Assembly: GCF_003049665.1 (NCBI RefSeq)
Contig: NZ_PYWM01000001.1
Location: forward strand, 1 to 64,000
From: Lysinibacillus mangiferihumi
Lineage (GTDB): Bacteria; Bacillota; Bacilli; Bacillales_A; Planococcaceae
Direction of reading: 5' to 3'
Length of the DNA stretch: 64,000 nt
The stretch's first letter is position 1, and every line of letters starts with the position of its first letter. Both the position numbers and the translations under genes were made by a program. Below the pieces are notes generated by a model, which saw only the letters and a program-made list of their open reading frames with translations, was not told the origin of the DNA and ran no database searches. This document shows, piece by piece, positions 33,759 through 45,017 of the stretch.

Positions 33759-34286
33759 ATGAACAATCAATCACTAACCATTAGTGAGGTACTACGTTTT
33801 GCAAATCATGATTTTGTGAATCAACTTCAACTGATTCGCATGAATTTAGATTTAGGTAGAATTGATGAATCGAAAGAACTTATTCAACATTATTCGGAAC
33901 AGCTACGAGTATTGTCTATCATGAATCGTCTACAATTACCACAAACAATGGAGTGGCTACAAACAGCAGGATGGCGCTATCCGGCGTTACCGCTGGAGCT
34001 TAATGGTGAGATCAAAAAACCAGTCACAAATAATATTGACAAGGATGTTGTAGAGTACTTAAACAAAACAGTTATGCATGTTTATGATACATTAGATCCA
34101 TTTACGGAGCACAGCTTAGCGATTGATGTACGTGTTGACGATCATACATTTGTTTTGGCATTTACGCTAAATGGACTGTGGAGTGCAGACGCATTCACCG
34201 AAAAAGGTTTGAAACAATTCGACATTCAAACAATTGTGCAGACAAATACGTGCTGGCAATATGTGTTGAGTGCAAATAGGGAGTGA
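33759..34286 (+). CDS. spo0B: sporulation phosphotransferase Spo0B
   Basis: 175 residues, TTGGAGTG upstream. The phosphorylated His lies in ANHDFVNQLQLIRMNLDLG (His17), the helical hairpin motif of Spo0B. The C-terminal part is a weak GHKL-like fold, as usual. It relays phosphate from Spo0F to Spo0A. Its position before obgE is the standard arrangement. Sequence divergence is high but normal for this protein. Confidence 0.88.
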   Translation: MNNQSLTISEVLRFANHDFVNQLQLIRMNLDLGRIDESKELIQHYSEQLRVLSIMNRLQLPQTMEWLQTAGWRYPALPLELNGEIKKPVTNNIDKDVVEYLNKTVMHVYDTLDPFTEHSLAIDVRVDDHTFVLAFTLNGLWSADAFTEKGLKQFDIQTIVQTNTCWQYVLSANRE

Positions 34287-34291
34287 ATTAA

Positions 34292-35581
34292 ATGTTTGTC
34301 GATCACGTAAAGATATATGTAAAAGGTGGCGATGGCGGTGATGGAATGGTTGCCTTCCGCCGTGAAAAATATGTGCCAAATGGTGGTCCAGCTGGAGGCG
34401 ATGGTGGTCACGGAGGGAACGTTGTATTTGAAGTAGAAGAAGGTCTACGTACGTTAATGGATTTCCGTTATAAACGTCATTTCAAAGCTGATCGTGGAGA
34501 GCACGGGATGAGTAAAGGGATGCACGGAAAACGCGCTGAAGATTTAATTGTTAAGGTGCCACCAGGTACAGTTGTAATGAATGAAGAAACAGGGGCTGTT
34601 ATCGCGGATTTAGTTGAGCATGGTCAACAAGCCATTATAGCAAAAGCAGGTCGTGGTGGACGTGGGAATTCTCGCTTTGCAACACCGGCAAACCCTGCTC
34701 CTGAACTTTCTGAAAAAGGTGAGCCAGGACAAGAATTAAATGTTATATTAGAGTTAAAAGTGCTAGCAGATGTTGGGCTAGTAGGTTTCCCAAGTGTTGG
34801 TAAATCAACACTGTTATCAGTTGTGTCTGCTGCAAAACCCAAAATTGGTGCTTATCATTTTACAACAATCGTACCGAATTTAGGCATGATTGAAACAGAA
34901 GATCACCGAAGCTTTGCCATGGCGGATTTACCTGGGCTTATTGAAGGAGCGCATGAAGGGGTAGGATTAGGGCATCAATTTTTACGTCATATTGAGCGTA
35001 CACGTGTCATTGTGCACGTAATCGATATGTCAGGTATGGAAGGTCGTGACCCTTACGAAGATTATTTAACAATTAACGAGGAGTTAAAACAATATAACCT
35101 TCGTTTAACGGAGCGTCCTCAAATTATTGTAGCAAATAAAATGGATATGCCAGAAGCACAAGAAAACTTAGTGGAATTCCGCAAAAAGGTGGGCGAAGAT
35201 GTGCAAATCTTCCCAATCTCAGCGATTTCACGCCAAGGCTTAAAAGAATTGTTATTTGCTATTGCCGATTTACTTGAAGTAACGCCAGAGTTCCCTCTAT
35301 TTGATGATTTAGAGGAACAGTCGGACGCGACAGTAATGTACAAGCATGAATCACAAGGGGAAGATTTCGAGATTACACGTGATGATGACGGCACATTTAT
35401 CATTAGTGGTTACTCGATTGAACGTCTATTTAAAATGACTGACTTTAGTCGTGAAGATGGTATTCGCCGTTTTGCTCGCCAATTACGAGGTATGGGTGTG
35501 GATGAGGCATTGCGTGAACGTGGTGCACAAAATGGTGATACAGTTCGTCTGCAAGAGTTTGAGTTTGAATTTGTAGATTAA
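34292..35581 (+). CDS. obgE: ribosome-assembly GTPase ObgE
   Basis: 429 residues. It has the glycine-rich Obg domain ([19 protein letters not shown], residues 1-155), a G domain with [18 protein letters not shown] and NKMDMPEA, and a C-terminal OCT domain. It acts in 50S maturation and sporulation initiation. Confidence 0.97.
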   Translation: MFVDHVKIYVKGGDGGDGMVAFRREKYVPNGGPAGGDGGHGGNVVFEVEEGLRTLMDFRYKRHFKADRGEHGMSKGMHGKRAEDLIVKVPPGTVVMNEETGAVIADLVEHGQQAIIAKAGRGGRGNSRFATPANPAPELSEKGEPGQELNVILELKVLADVGLVGFPSVGKSTLLSVVSAAKPKIGAYHFTTIVPNLGMIETEDHRSFAMADLPGLIEGAHEGVGLGHQFLRHIERTRVIVHVIDMSGMEGRDPYEDYLTINEELKQYNLRLTERPQIIVANKMDMPEAQENLVEFRKKVGEDVQIFPISAISRQGLKELLFAIADLLEVTPEFPLFDDLEEQSDATVMYKHESQGEDFEITRDDDGTFIISGYSIERLFKMTDFSREDGIRRFARQLRGMGVDEALRERGAQNGDTVRLQEFEFEFVD

Positions 35582-35605
35582 GACAGGTGTTTTAGGGGGA
35601 AGCGT

Positions 35606-36061
35606 ATGAAGAATGTTGCGAATCAGCGATATTATTTAGTTCGTGAAGATGTATTAACGGATGCTATGCAAAAAACGTTGGAGGCGAAGCACTTACTTTC
35701 GAGTGGTTCAGTATCCTCCATTTGGGATGCGGTCAAGCAAGTGGATTTATCGCGCAGTGCGTTTTACAAATATCGTGATGCTGTATTTCCTTTTCACTCC
35801 ATTGTACAGGAGCGCATTTTAACAGTCTTTTTACAGCTTCAAGATCGAAAAGGAACATTGGCAAAGCTATTAGAAACTGTGACAAATTCGCATTGTAATG
35901 TACTGACAATTCATCAAACAATTCCAATTCAAGGACGTGCAAATGTTACATTATCATTGGATGTGACGAGCATGACTTCTGAACTTGATGACTTAATACA
36001 GCAGTTAAAAAGGTTAGATTTCGTAGAGTCAGCTGAGGTCATTAGTTCTGGTGCGTTGTAA
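35606..36061 (+). CDS. pheB: ACT-domain protein PheB
   Basis: 151 residues, AGGGGGAAG upstream. The N-terminal helix-turn-helix-like half (YYLVREDVLTDAMQKTLEAK, SVSSIWDAVKQVDLSRSAFYKYRD) is followed by an ACT domain (FLQLQDRKGTLAKLLE). It sits before pheA, as in Bacillus, and probably senses an amino acid; its biochemical role is not settled. Confidence 0.9.
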   Translation: MKNVANQRYYLVREDVLTDAMQKTLEAKHLLSSGSVSSIWDAVKQVDLSRSAFYKYRDAVFPFHSIVQERILTVFLQLQDRKGTLAKLLETVTNSHCNVLTIHQTIPIQGRANVTLSLDVTSMTSELDDLIQQLKRLDFVESAEVISSGAL

Positions 36062-36092
36062 AGGGGCAGTTTGTAAAGCCCCTTTGTCTTTT
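36061..36092 (+). terminator. terminator after pheB
   Basis: AAGGGGC and GCCCCTT arms over a 10-base loop, then TGTCTTTT. Confidence 0.75.
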
Positions 36093-36403
36093 AGTAGTTC
36101 ATGCTGGTAGATGTTGATACAAAATTTCGCTTCCTTTCCGCATGCGATGAGCAAGCCTCGCCGAAGTAAAAAACCTCAGTGGGGTTTCGCTTAACTCGCT
36201 ATCCTGCAGAAATACTGCGAAATTTGTAAAAGCTGCTATAGAAATGCACAATTCCATTTCAAACAGCTAGCAAAAGCAGTACGTATTTTCACAATACTTT
36301 TTAGAGAAGGCTGTTTTACATAGCCTCTTCTTTTTTAGCAAGAGTTTTCCAAACATTATAAATGTTTAATATACTACGAATTGTAGCGGAGGAGGTCATT
36401 TTG
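36093..36403. repeat. intergenic region with a degenerate extragenic repeat
   Basis: 36128-36222 (TTCGCTTCCTTTCCGCATGC ... GGGGTTTCGC ... GCTATCCTGCAG) resembles a worn copy of the GC-rich CGCTTTCCGC...GCTATTCCCGCAGGAG repeats scattered in Bacillales genomes. A hairpin with a T-run at 36303-36337 precedes the pheA ribosome site. No gene is seen. Confidence 0.45.
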
Positions 36404-37285
36404 ATGACAGAGCAACAGTGGGAAAAGCGTATTGCATATTTAGGACCAGAAGCTTCATTTACATATTTAGCAACAAAATCTATTTTTCCAACTGACTGGC
36501 TTGTCCCATGTGCAACAATTCCAGAATGCATTGAGGCAGTGGCAGAGGGGAAAGTTGATTTAGCAGTAGTACCATTAGAAAATGCGCTAGAGGGCTCAGT
36601 TCCGCTGACGCTGGATTATTTATTCCACGAGGCAACGCTTTATGTAACAGGTGAACTACAGCTAAAAATTCAACAACATTTAATGGTCAATGAAGCGCAG
36701 AAGAACAATTGGGAATCGATTGAAGGTGTTTATTCGCACCCGCATGCATTAGCTCAATGCCACAAATATTTATTTTATCGTTTTAGTGATGTGCCGTTAC
36801 ATCAAACAACATCAACAGCAGCCGCTGCAAAATTTGTATCCGAAAATCCTGATAAATGTATTGCTGCAGTTGGTAATGCAGCAGCCGCAGCAAAATACGG
36901 TTTAACTATCGTGCAAGACAATATTCATGACTTTCATTTTAATCATACTCGTTTCTTTGTATTATCAAAGCAAAATAAGCGGTTACCACAGGAATTATCA
37001 GAAGGGCAAGCAAAGACAACTTTCATGATTACATTACCGACAGATCGATCAGGGGCTTTGCACCAAGTTTTATCGGTATTTGCATGGCGACAATTAAATT
37101 TAAGTAAAATTGAATCACGTCCATTAAAAACAGGTCTTGGAGATTATTTCTTCATGATTGATGTTTTAGCAGATGAAAAAGACCCGATGATGCGTGGAGC
37201 TATGGAGGAACTGGCGGCGCTTGGTTGCAAGGTGAAGTCACTTGGTACATACTTTACGTATTTAACAACATCTGACGAAGAATAA
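36404..37285 (+). CDS. pheA: prephenate dehydratase
   Basis: 293 residues from the ATG behind GGAGGAGGT. The catalytic domain has AYLGPEASFTYLATK, VPLENALEGSVPLTLD, VYSHPHALAQC and HFNHTRFFVLS. The C-terminal ACT domain (TDRSGALHQVLSVFAWRQLNLSKIESRPLK) gives phenylalanine feedback. It converts prephenate to phenylpyruvate. Confidence 0.96.
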   Translation: MTEQQWEKRIAYLGPEASFTYLATKSIFPTDWLVPCATIPECIEAVAEGKVDLAVVPLENALEGSVPLTLDYLFHEATLYVTGELQLKIQQHLMVNEAQKNNWESIEGVYSHPHALAQCHKYLFYRFSDVPLHQTTSTAAAAKFVSENPDKCIAAVGNAAAAAKYGLTIVQDNIHDFHFNHTRFFVLSKQNKRLPQELSEGQAKTTFMITLPTDRSGALHQVLSVFAWRQLNLSKIESRPLKTGLGDYFFMIDVLADEKDPMMRGAMEELAALGCKVKSLGTYFTYLTTSDEE

Positions 37286-37307
37286 CAGCAACTTAGGGGT
37301 GATTGAT

Positions 37308-37706
37308 GTGGGTGGCATTATATTATTTGATGGCATTTGTAATTTTTGTAATAGTAGTGTGCAATTTATTATTAAACGTGACCAAGCGGCGTTTTTTAAA
37401 TTTGCTTCGATTCAAAGTGAAGTTGGTCAAGCACTTCTTGAACAATACAAGGTACCAACAAATATAAATAGTGTGATTTACATTGAGCAAGGAAAAGTAT
37501 ACGTTGAATCAACGGCAGCACTTAACATTACTAGACACTTAGATGGCTTATGGCCTGTGTTCTATGTGTTGATTGGTATACCACCTTGTATACGAAATAC
37601 TGCCTATCAACTTTTTGCTAAAAATCGCTATCGTCTTTTTGGTCAAAAGCAAGCTTGTTTATTACCTTCACCATCACAACGCGAGCGTTTTCTGGAACAA
37701 CGATAA
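37308..37706 (+). CDS. DCC-family (DUF393) thiol-disulfide oxidoreductase-like protein
   Basis: 132 residues from the GTG after AGGGGTG. The hallmark FDGICNFCN (Cys11 and Cys14) and KFASIQSEVG, LYRSRAL-like and GIPPCIRNTAY blocks define the family. A redox role is suggested by the CxxC; substrate is unknown. Confidence 0.85.
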   Translation: MGGIILFDGICNFCNSSVQFIIKRDQAAFFKFASIQSEVGQALLEQYKVPTNINSVIYIEQGKVYVESTAALNITRHLDGLWPVFYVLIGIPPCIRNTAYQLFAKNRYRLFGQKQACLLPSPSQRERFLEQR

Positions 37707-37709
37707 ACA

Positions 37710-37757
37710 GCAAAAAAAATCCACTACGAATTCTACGGGAATCGGAGTGGATTTTTG
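37710..37757. terminator. bidirectional terminator between DUF393 gene and niaR
   Basis: AAAAATCCACT and AGTGGATTTTT arms with A- and T-runs on both sides, between convergent genes. Confidence 0.8.
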
Positions 37758-37770
37758 CGTTGAAATTTTC

Positions 37771-37794
37771 AGAATTGTTTGCGTGACTGGCACG
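37771..37794. repeat. dispersed intergenic repeat, copy 2
   Basis: AGAATTGTTTGCGTGACTGG followed by CACG. It shares GAATTGTTTGCGTG with copy 3 and GTGACTGGCACG (allowing one change) with copy 1. Confidence 0.6.
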
Positions 37795-37798
37795 CCGG

Positions 37799-38332
37799 TT
37801 ATTGATCTGTGATTAGATAGCCTTTTTTTTGTAAGGACTGCTCTATTAAGTCTAAAATTTCCATGGATGGAGCGGAAATAACATGAAGGTGTGTGCCGCC
37901 TGTAAGTGCAGATAAGTAATTGGCTTGTGTGTCGTCTACACGTTGTACAAATTTATCGACATCATGACGGTTGGAGACCATTAAAGAAGCGGTAATTTCT
38001 CCGTAGATGGGGTGCTCAACAATCACATTTTTAACCGTACCACCGCAGTCCACGATTGTTAACAATTCGTCTTTGGCGTCTTCAGGTGTGTGAAAACAAG
38101 GAATTGTGCGTTCAACAGTTTGACTGAGTTGCTCTTGGTGCATATAAATATAGCCTTGGCTTGTTGCAATGATTGGTTCGTTTCTAGCCTTTAATAATGT
38201 CATATCATTCACAATAACTTGTCTAGAAACATTTGCAAATTTAGCGAAGTCTGTCCCAGTAATAGGTGTGTTGCTTTTTTTTAGCAGTTCTAGAAGTTGC
38301 AGTCGGCGTTCCTCGCCTAACATTTTTTTCAT
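37799..38332 (-). CDS. niaR: niacin-responsive transcriptional repressor NiaR
   Basis: 177 residues. N-terminal HTH_11 winged helix (RRLQLLELLKKSNTPITGTD, FANVSRQVIVNDMTLLK), then the 3H domain with histidines in EHPIYGEI and GTHLHVIS. It represses NAD synthesis or niacin uptake genes in response to nicotinic acid. It is transcribed divergently from safA, as in Bacillus. Confidence 0.9.
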   Translation of the reverse strand: MKKMLGEERRLQLLELLKKSNTPITGTDFAKFANVSRQVIVNDMTLLKARNEPIIATSQGYIYMHQEQLSQTVERTIPCFHTPEDAKDELLTIVDCGGTVKNVIVEHPIYGEITASLMVSNRHDVDKFVQRVDDTQANYLSALTGGTHLHVISAPSMEILDLIEQSLQKKGYLITDQ

Positions 38333-38475
38333 AAAAGATCACCTCTGCCGTGTAATAAAGGAAGTAGTATTCCTTATGCATTAGTGTACCATGAAGCATT
38401 TCTGCCATGCGTGAATTTTTTGTATCCAAATGAAACATTGAACATATGATACGTAGAGAGGAAGGGAGGAAAAAA

Positions 38476-39510
38476 TTGCGTATTCATATTGTTCAAAAGG
38501 GAGATACATTGTGGAAGATTGCGAAGGAGTACGGTATTTCATTTGAGGATTTAAAACGACTCAATGCCCATCTTGCCAACCCTGATTATATTGTTCCGGG
38601 CATGGAAATTATTTTGCCTGAAAAAATAAATAAGGAAACTCATAAAGAAACACATAAGGAAACACAAGTTCATAAAGAGATGCCTACTACTCAAACAAGG
38701 CCAAGTAAAGAAAGTGTAAAAAAAGAGGTGCAAAAGCCGATGCCGGCACCACCTCCGATTGTGGTTCAACCACCAGCACCGATGCCGATGCCAGAGCCGC
38801 AAATGATACCAATACCATTCCCAATGCCGATGCCAATGCCGATGCCGCAACCACAGCAACCGATGTGGGTGCCACAGCCAGTAGAACTTAGCTGGAACCA
38901 ACAATTAGTGATGCCGCAGCAACCGGCACCTATACCAGCACCACCAGTAGCACAACCAGCACCGCCGCCACCACCACCGCCAGCACCAGCACCCGCGCCA
39001 CCAGTTCAACATGTACCGCATATGCCGATGGTGCCTCATTGTTCTAGTTGCCATCAGCCAGTGCATCATCAAATGTGGTGGCATATGCCAATGCAACCAC
39101 AAATAGAGGCTTACACAATGCCGCAGCAACCGATGCCATGTGCAATGCCTCAGCAACAACCGATGCATTGTGCAATGCCTCAGCAACAACCGATGCATTG
39201 TGCAATGCCAGCTAATGCGGTAGGAGGAGAAAATTTCCTGGAATCGAGCACATCACCATTCTTTAATCCGAATGCCGGACAAATGCAACCTCAATTTGAG
39301 CAAATGCCAATGATGCCAACGATGCCAATGAATCAATCTTGTGGATGTGGCTCACAGCACGGAATGGGGCAATCTTGTGGATGTGGCTCTCAGCCGGTAA
39401 TGATGCCAAATTGGCAATTTGACCCATGCCATTGTCCGCCACCATGTTCAGCTGGACCATGGATGTCACCGCACTTTTTCCCAGGCGGGATGACGCCTTA
39501 TCGATGGTAA
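38476..39510 (+). CDS. safA: LysM spore coat assembly protein SafA
   Basis: 344 residues from TTG, with GGGAGG upstream. An N-terminal LysM domain (residues ~3-46, HIVQKGDTLWKIAKEYGIS) is followed by a long low-complexity region of Pro, Met, Gln and His, with two tandem repeats (a 30-base unit at 39139-39209; NQSCGCGSQ/GQSCGCGSQ). SafA anchors inner-coat proteins to the spore cortex. Its stop overlaps the start of the next gene. Confidence 0.85.
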   Translation: MRIHIVQKGDTLWKIAKEYGISFEDLKRLNAHLANPDYIVPGMEIILPEKINKETHKETHKETQVHKEMPTTQTRPSKESVKKEVQKPMPAPPPIVVQPPAPMPMPEPQMIPIPFPMPMPMPMPQPQQPMWVPQPVELSWNQQLVMPQQPAPIPAPPVAQPAPPPPPPPAPAPAPPVQHVPHMPMVPHCSSCHQPVHHQMWWHMPMQPQIEAYTMPQQPMPCAMPQQQPMHCAMPQQQPMHCAMPANAVGGENFLESSTSPFFNPNAGQMQPQFEQMPMMPTMPMNQSCGCGSQHGMGQSCGCGSQPVMMPNWQFDPCHCPPPCSAGPWMSPHFFPGGMTPYRW

Positions 39511-40378
39511 AAAAGCCTATATTGTCGAGGAAGTAAAGCCTAATATTTGGAAGTATAAATATCAATCTAATCATTATTTTGTAAAACGAGCAAAGCAGTT
39601 AGAAATAGCAGATAAAGTGAGGGCAATTCATCGCCATCTGGGACGACTAGAACCCTCACTCGTCCTGCCGTTAGTAAAAAGTGATGATGAACAACTCATT
39701 GTTCAAATGTGGCAAGAGGGAAGCCATAGTGCGAATTTTGCTTATAAAAAAGATAGAGAACAATCTTTAAAGCTACTAATCGATTTGCATGACACGAACC
39801 AAAAAATTGCGTGGCAACGAGTACCAGGTTTGCATACCTTTTCTCAGCTTTTAAAATGGCAGATGCGTCATATGCGTTTTAAAAGTAGGCGAAATGACTT
39901 GCGAGCATTTTTAACGAGAGAAGAAGTGGAGCAAATTATTCATTTTAGCGAAAAGGCTTTGCAGTTAATGGAACTAGAAGATGTGCCGGAAAAAGACATC
40001 ACGCTATTGCATGGTGATGTTGTGCACCATAACTTTTTATGGTGTACAGATGGTGAATTACGTTTAATCGATTTTGACTTAGCCCATCTCGGAGAAGCGG
40101 ATGATGAGTATATATTATGGCTGCATCGCGTGTTGCCCGCAGTAGATTATGATCTTGCTAGTATTTTAAGAGAATTACCAGCGCTTGAACGGTTAGATAA
40201 AAGAAAGTTCCATCGCTTAAAGTTTCCAAATGAGCTGTTGCGAGAATGGTTATTTGCTATAGATTTACCTTTAGAACAACAGCTAGTATTTTTAGATTAT
40301 TTAATACCATTTACTAAGCGAGCGCTAACATACTGGCCGAAACTGTGGTACGATATTGATAGAGTGATGAAGAGATGA
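39504..40378 (+). CDS. CotI/YutH-like kinase-fold spore protein with frameshift at its start
   Basis: The main frame from GTG 39617 (253 residues) has aminoglycoside-phosphotransferase-fold motifs (TLLHGDVVHHNFLW, LIDFDLAHLGEADDEYIL). Homologous-looking sequence (AYIVEEVKPNIWKYKYQSNH) extends upstream to 39515 with no start codon in frame. ATG 39504 gives MVK and then A-AAA-AAG (39509-39515). A -1 slip, or one extra A, joins it to the main frame to make about 291 residues. It is either a programmed frameshift or a homopolymer deletion. Location after safA suggests a coat role. Confidence 0.7.
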
Positions 40379-40401
40379 CCGTCCCCGAGGCGGTCATTTT
40401 T
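40375..40401 (+). terminator. terminator after the CotI-like gene
   Basis: ATGACCG and CGGTCAT arms followed by TTTTT; the left arm overlaps the stop codon. Confidence 0.8.
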
Positions 40402-40491
40402 GCATGGAATCGGCACTATTGCTATTGAATATAGTCGAGCATTCGTTCGCTATATGCTATAATCGAAGACGATGAATGTGAGGGATATACT

Positions 40492-41112
40492 ATGTATGAT
40501 TATTTAAAAGGTCAAGTAGTGCGTATTACGCCAGAGTATGTCGTACTTGAGCAACAAGGGATAGGTTGGCAATTGAATACACCGAATCCATTTGCATTTC
40601 GTGCGTCAGCAGTTGAACAACAAATTTACGTACACTTGCATGTTCGGGAAGATGCACAAGTGCTGTATGGTTTTCCGAATTTAGACCAACGTGAGTTATT
40701 CCGAAAATTAATTTTAGTGTCAGGCATTGGACCTAAAGGTGCACTAGCAATCTTAGCGACTGGTAACCCGCAACAAGTTATCGGTGCCATTGAACGAGAA
40801 GATGAAACGTTTTTAGTGAAATTCCCAGGTGTCGGTAAAAAGACAGCACGGCAAATGATTCTAGATTTAAAAGGTAAACTGGGATCTTTACTAGACACAA
40901 TGGAACTACCTAGTTCGGAAGATGAGCTGCCTTTATTCGGCGTTAATCCATGTAAACATGAACTAGAAGAAGCCATACTAGCATTAATGGCTCTGGGATA
41001 CTCGGAAAAAGAACTCGATAAAATCCGACCACAACTAGAAGATAATGACAAGCTGGAAACAACGGATGCGTATATGAAGCAAGCATTGCAGTTGTTATTA
41101 AAGCTGAAATAA
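40492..41112 (+). CDS. ruvA: Holliday junction DNA helicase subunit RuvA
   Basis: 206 residues: OB-fold N-terminus (MYDYLKGQVVRITPEYVVLE), tandem helix-hairpin-helix motifs (LILVSGIGPKGALAIL, LVKFPGVGKKTARQMILDLK) and the C-terminal RuvB-binding domain. Tetramers hold the Holliday junction. Confidence 0.96.
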   Translation: MYDYLKGQVVRITPEYVVLEQQGIGWQLNTPNPFAFRASAVEQQIYVHLHVREDAQVLYGFPNLDQRELFRKLILVSGIGPKGALAILATGNPQQVIGAIEREDETFLVKFPGVGKKTARQMILDLKGKLGSLLDTMELPSSEDELPLFGVNPCKHELEEAILALMALGYSEKELDKIRPQLEDNDKLETTDAYMKQALQLLLKLK

Positions 41113-41130
41113 TAGAAGGGAGGCAGGTAC

Positions 41131-42135
41131 ATGTCGGAACGTATGATAGCAAGTGAAGCTGGCCGTTATGATGAACAATTTGAATTATCTCTTAGACCTC
41201 AAAGATTAGCACAATATATTGGGCAGCATAAGGTGAAAGAAAATTTACAAATTTTCATTGAAGCGGCAAAGCTTCGGCAGGAAAGTTTAGATCATGTACT
41301 ATTATATGGTCCTCCTGGATTGGGAAAGACGACATTAGCCGCGGTTATTGCAAATGAAATGAATGTTAATGTTCGTATGACGAGTGGTCCTGCCATTGAA
41401 CGTCCAGGAGATTTAGCAGCCATTTTAAGCTCGTTGGAGCCTGGGGATGTATTGTTTATTGATGAGATTCATCGTCTTCCACGTGCAATTGAAGAAGTGC
41501 TATATCCAGCTATGGAGGATTTTTGCTTGGATATTGTTGTTGGAAAGGGACCGGAAGCGCGTTCGGTTCGTCTTGAGTTGCCACCGTTTACGCTCGTTGG
41601 TGCAACGACAAGAGCCGGTGCGTTATCGGCCCCGCTACGAGATCGATTTGGTGTACTGCTACGTTTAGAGTATTACGATAATACGTCACTTGCTGAAATT
41701 GTCGTTAGAAGTGCCCATTTATTTGATGTGGATATTGAGCAAATAGCGGCAGGCGAAATGGCGAGACGTTCTCGTGGTACACCACGTATTGCTAACCGTT
41801 TACTGAAACGAGTGCGAGATTATGCACAAGTGCTTGGAGATGGTATGATAACGGAGGACCTTGCTAAGCAAGCGCTAGAGCTTTTACAAGTGGATCCCAG
41901 AGGGCTTGACCATATTGACCATAAGCTTGTGACCAATATGATTGAGCGCTTCAGTGGTGGCCCAGTAGGCTTAGATACACTTGCTGCTTCCATAGGTGAA
42001 GAACGTGTGACGATAGAAGATGTGTACGAGCCATATTTAATGCAGATTGGCTTTATTCAACGTACACCACGTGGACGTGTCGCAACGCATCTGGCTTACG
42101 AACATTTTGGATATGATTATCCACAACAAACATAA
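41131..42135 (+). CDS. ruvB: Holliday junction branch-migration ATPase RuvB
   Basis: 334 residues, GGGAGG upstream. Walker [10 protein letters not shown] (residues 60-68), Walker [10 protein letters not shown], sensor [17 protein letters not shown] and a C-terminal winged helix. It is the motor acting with RuvA encoded just before it. Confidence 0.97.
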   Translation: MSERMIASEAGRYDEQFELSLRPQRLAQYIGQHKVKENLQIFIEAAKLRQESLDHVLLYGPPGLGKTTLAAVIANEMNVNVRMTSGPAIERPGDLAAILSSLEPGDVLFIDEIHRLPRAIEEVLYPAMEDFCLDIVVGKGPEARSVRLELPPFTLVGATTRAGALSAPLRDRFGVLLRLEYYDNTSLAEIVVRSAHLFDVDIEQIAAGEMARRSRGTPRIANRLLKRVRDYAQVLGDGMITEDLAKQALELLQVDPRGLDHIDHKLVTNMIERFSGGPVGLDTLAASIGEERVTIEDVYEPYLMQIGFIQRTPRGRVATHLAYEHFGYDYPQQT

Positions 42136-42153
42136 AAAAAGGAAGTTTTTTTC

Positions 42154-43197
42154 ATGCGTGTAGAAGATTTTGATTTTGAATTACCAGAGGAGCTTATCGC
42201 ACAAACGCCCCTTGTCGATCGTACGGCAAGTCGGTTAATGGTTGTGACACCGGGCTCAGAGAAAGTCGAGCATCATCATTTTGCTCATATTTTAGAGGAG
42301 TTACATGCTGGTGACTGTCTAGTACTAAATGATACAAGAGTATTACCTGCTCGTTTAATGGGTGTAAAAGAAGAAACGGGTGCCCATATTGAAGTATTGC
42401 TCTTAAAGCAAACGGCTGGAACGGATGAATGGGAAACACTTGTAAAACCAGCGAAACGTGTTAAAGTAGGTACCGTTGTCACATTTGGAGACGGTTTACT
42501 AACAGCAACTTGTACAGCAGAGTTAGACCACGGTGGTCGTATGTTTAAATTCAAATATGATGGCATTTTCTATGAAATTTTAGAGCAACTTGGCGAAATG
42601 CCATTACCTCCATATATTCGCGAAAAATTAGATGATAGTGAGCGTTATCAAACTGTCTATGCGAAAGAACGTGGCTCGGCAGCAGCACCTACGGCTGGTC
42701 TTCATTTTACACAAGAATTATTAGAGCAAGTACGAGCAAAAGGTGTCGAAATTGTTTTTATTACATTACATGTTGGACTTGGAACATTCCGTCCAGTAAG
42801 TGTGGATTCGATAGAAAACCATGAAATGCACGCTGAATTTTATAGTGTGACAGAAGAAGCTGCGGCTACGATAAACCGTGTAAAAGCAAATGGCGGACAT
42901 GTCATTGCTGTTGGTACAACATCTACTCGAACGCTCGAAACAATCGGCTCAAAATATGGAGAAGTGCGCGCAGAGCAAGGATGGACATCTATTTTTATTT
43001 ATCCAGGCTATCAATTTACAGTGGTGGATGGTTTAATTACAAACTTCCATTTACCAAAGTCAACATTAGTAATGCTTGTCAGTACACTTGCGACGAAAGA
43101 TACGATTTTAAGCGCCTACCATCAAGCAGTAGAAGAAAAATATCGCTTCTTTAGCTTTGGTGATGCTATGTTTATACGTCCTAGTTTACAAAAATAA
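42154..43197 (+). CDS. queA: S-adenosylmethionine:tRNA ribosyltransferase-isomerase QueA
   Basis: 347 residues, AAAGGAAG upstream. [42 protein letters not shown] and GTTSTRTLE are family signatures. It forms epoxyqueuosine in tRNA after Tgt has inserted the base; tgt follows downstream. Confidence 0.96.
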   Translation: MRVEDFDFELPEELIAQTPLVDRTASRLMVVTPGSEKVEHHHFAHILEELHAGDCLVLNDTRVLPARLMGVKEETGAHIEVLLLKQTAGTDEWETLVKPAKRVKVGTVVTFGDGLLTATCTAELDHGGRMFKFKYDGIFYEILEQLGEMPLPPYIREKLDDSERYQTVYAKERGSAAAPTAGLHFTQELLEQVRAKGVEIVFITLHVGLGTFRPVSVDSIENHEMHAEFYSVTEEAAATINRVKANGGHVIAVGTTSTRTLETIGSKYGEVRAEQGWTSIFIYPGYQFTVVDGLITNFHLPKSTLVMLVSTLATKDTILSAYHQAVEEKYRFFSFGDAMFIRPSLQK

Positions 43198-43204
43198 TTC
43201 ACTT

Positions 43205-43240
43205 CTGTTGCATCATCATAAGAGATGCAACAGGATTTTG
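43205..43240 (+). terminator. terminator between queA and tgt
   Basis: CTGTTGCATC and GATGCAACAG perfect arms over a 9-base loop, followed by GATTTT. Confidence 0.7.
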
Positions 43241-43309
43241 ATTTGTTCAATAGCATAATCAAGCAAGAAATCGGAGTACTGTTTTTACTTTAGATAAGAG
43301 AGGATTTAA

Positions 43310-44461
<1,152 letters not shown>

Positions 44462-44602
44462 AATTGGAACGACACTTAGCGAAAATTTACCTGTTATAGA
44501 AAAACTATTGATAATATAGAAAAATTTTGGGCTTGTTCATCGCTTTTTTAGGGTGAAATAGTCTATACTAAAAAAGTGAGATTTGGAAAGGGGGCTAGCA
44601 TT

Positions 44603-44875
44603 TTGAATATGGAATCAATAGTAGGATTTGCACCGATCATATTGATGTTCGTGGCGATGTGGTTCATTTTAATCCGTCCTGCAAAAAAAAGACAGCAGGA
44701 AACGCAAAATATGCAAAGTAGCTTACAGCGTGGAGATAAAGTTATTACAATCGGTGGCTTACATGGTGTTATCGACGCAATTGAGGACACAGCTGTCACT
44801 TTAGTAATCGCTGATAATGTGCGCGTTAAATTTGACCGTCAAGCAATCGGACGTGTCGTAAATGATCAAGTTTAA
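44603..44875 (+). CDS. yajC: preprotein translocase accessory protein YajC
   Basis: 90 residues from TTG with AAGGGGG 8 bases upstream. One N-terminal transmembrane helix (PIILMFVAMWFILI) is followed by RPAKKRQQETQNMQSSLQ and GDKVITIGGLHGVI. It associates with SecDF, encoded 3 kb downstream. Confidence 0.92.
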   Translation: MNMESIVGFAPIILMFVAMWFILIRPAKKRQQETQNMQSSLQRGDKVITIGGLHGVIDAIEDTAVTLVIADNVRVKFDRQAIGRVVNDQV

Positions 44876-44882
44876 TATGATT

Positions 44883-44919
44883 AGGCGTTGTCCCAAATAA
44901 CCTTTGGACAACGCCTTTG
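44883..44919 (+). terminator. terminator after yajC
   Basis: AGGCGTTGTCC and GGACAACGCCT are perfect 11-base arms, followed by TTTG. Confidence 0.75.
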
Positions 44920-45017
44920 CCATTTTAAAGGCTATGTCGAAATGCGTATAATTTTGCCATACTTTTTTGTATAAAAAGCAACAGATACGGTCACCTTGAT
45001 AGAGTGGGGGTGTTCGT

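Noticed and set aside
38905-39198. Minus-strand frames opposite safA rich in His, Leu, Arg and Trp
   Set aside because: They are shadows of the repetitive Pro/Met/Gln tail; no ribosome sites or family features.
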